From Rubrobacter sp. (lineage in GTDB: Bacteria > Actinomycetota > Rubrobacteria > Rubrobacterales > Rubrobacteraceae), in the NCBI GenBank assembly GCA_016781725.1, contig JADDPU010000427.1, positions 1-7,337 on the forward strand: a stretch of DNA of 7,337 nt, read 5' to 3'. The position numbers were made by a program, and so were the translations under genes. Positions 7,244 to 7,337 of the stretch are shown piece by piece. Each line of letters begins with the position of its first letter. Position 1 is the first letter of the stretch. A model generated the notes under the pieces. That model was not told where the DNA came from and did no database searches. It saw only the letters and a list, made by a program, of their open reading frames with translations.

Positions 7244-7337
7244 ATGTTTACTGGATGTGTAATGGCCTTGCAAAGAGCGTGGCGTGAGGGGGCGCGGGAG
7301 GACCTGCGCGCCTCCTCGCACCACGCTCTTTCTCTTT
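7244..7337 (+). CDS. Possible 5' end of a small gene or leader peptide, open to the window edge
   Basis: ATG 7244 follows AGGGAAG (7231-7237) by 6 nt and opens a frame that has no stop before the window ends (31 codons, starting MFTGCVMALQRAWREG). A second in-frame ATG lies at 7262. The frame runs straight through the long hairpin 7272-7331, which argues against a normal gene and fits a leader peptide over an attenuator, or a chance open frame. Only the sequence to the right can decide. Confidence 0.2.
   Translation, partial: MFTGCVMALQRAWREGAREDLRASSHHALSL
7272..7331 (+). terminator. Long stem-loop with T-rich tail, probable intrinsic terminator
   Basis: AAAGAGCGTGG (7272-7282) pairs perfectly with CCACGCTCTTT (7321-7331). 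After one C/A mismatch, 7284-7296 pairs with 7307-7319 over 13 positions, including two wobble pairs (T7285/G7318 and G7290/T7313). The loop is the 10 nt at 7297-7306. The tail 7329-7337 is TTTCTCTTT and may continue beyond the window. The wobbles pair only in plus-strand RNA (they become A/C mismatches on the other strand), which supports a plus-strand RNA function. It likely ends the TPR transcript or a short RNA starting near the TATCAT box at 7225. Confidence 0.65.

Overview
The window comes from a high-GC bacterium. Codon use strongly favours G/C in third positions, Shine-Dalgarno sequences are of the GGGAGG type, and AGG and ATA codons are used freely. This combination, with the gene content, suggests an actinobacterium of the Rubrobacter kind. 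That placement is an inference from style and was not tested by any search.

Layout from left to right. (1) The last 39 codons of an unidentified plus-strand gene (3-122), followed by a fold-back stem around its stop codon. (2) A gene-free stretch of about 310 bases, rich in small inverted repeats and ending in a GC-rich hairpin that abuts a ribosome binding site. (3) A full-length 684-residue protein of the YyaL/SPATA20 type (433-2487), with a DUF255 thioredoxin fold and an (alpha/alpha)6-barrel-like part. (4) A small four-helix membrane protein of unknown function (2679-3233). (5) A convergent junction holding a perfect 40-bp palindrome, in which the last codons of the next gene are repeated in inverted orientation. 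(6) Two minus-strand genes in the same direction: an acetamidase/formamidase-family protein (3278-4210) and, upstream of it, a PLP enzyme of the Cys/Met trans-sulfuration family (4299-5534), 88 bases apart. (7) A divergent intergenic region with a possible leaderless promoter for the PLP enzyme. (8) An exported calcineurin-like metallophosphoesterase (5736-6653). (9) A 208-base gap with a 10-bp inverted repeat and a TATACT box. (10) A 104-residue TPR protein (6862-7176). (11) A long imperfect hairpin with a T-rich tail at the right edge, overlapping an ORF that runs out of the window.

The genes look like housekeeping or accessory metabolism. The only pair likely to be co-transcribed is the PLP enzyme and the amidase, and no shared pathway is proven. 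I see no mobile element, CRISPR array, tRNA, rRNA or defence cassette. No undescribed multi-gene system is evident. The most unusual signals are RNA or DNA secondary structures at gene ends: the 40-bp palindrome, the 12-bp fold-back at 104-154, and the 60-nt hairpin at 7272-7331, where base changes keep pairing only in plus-strand RNA.
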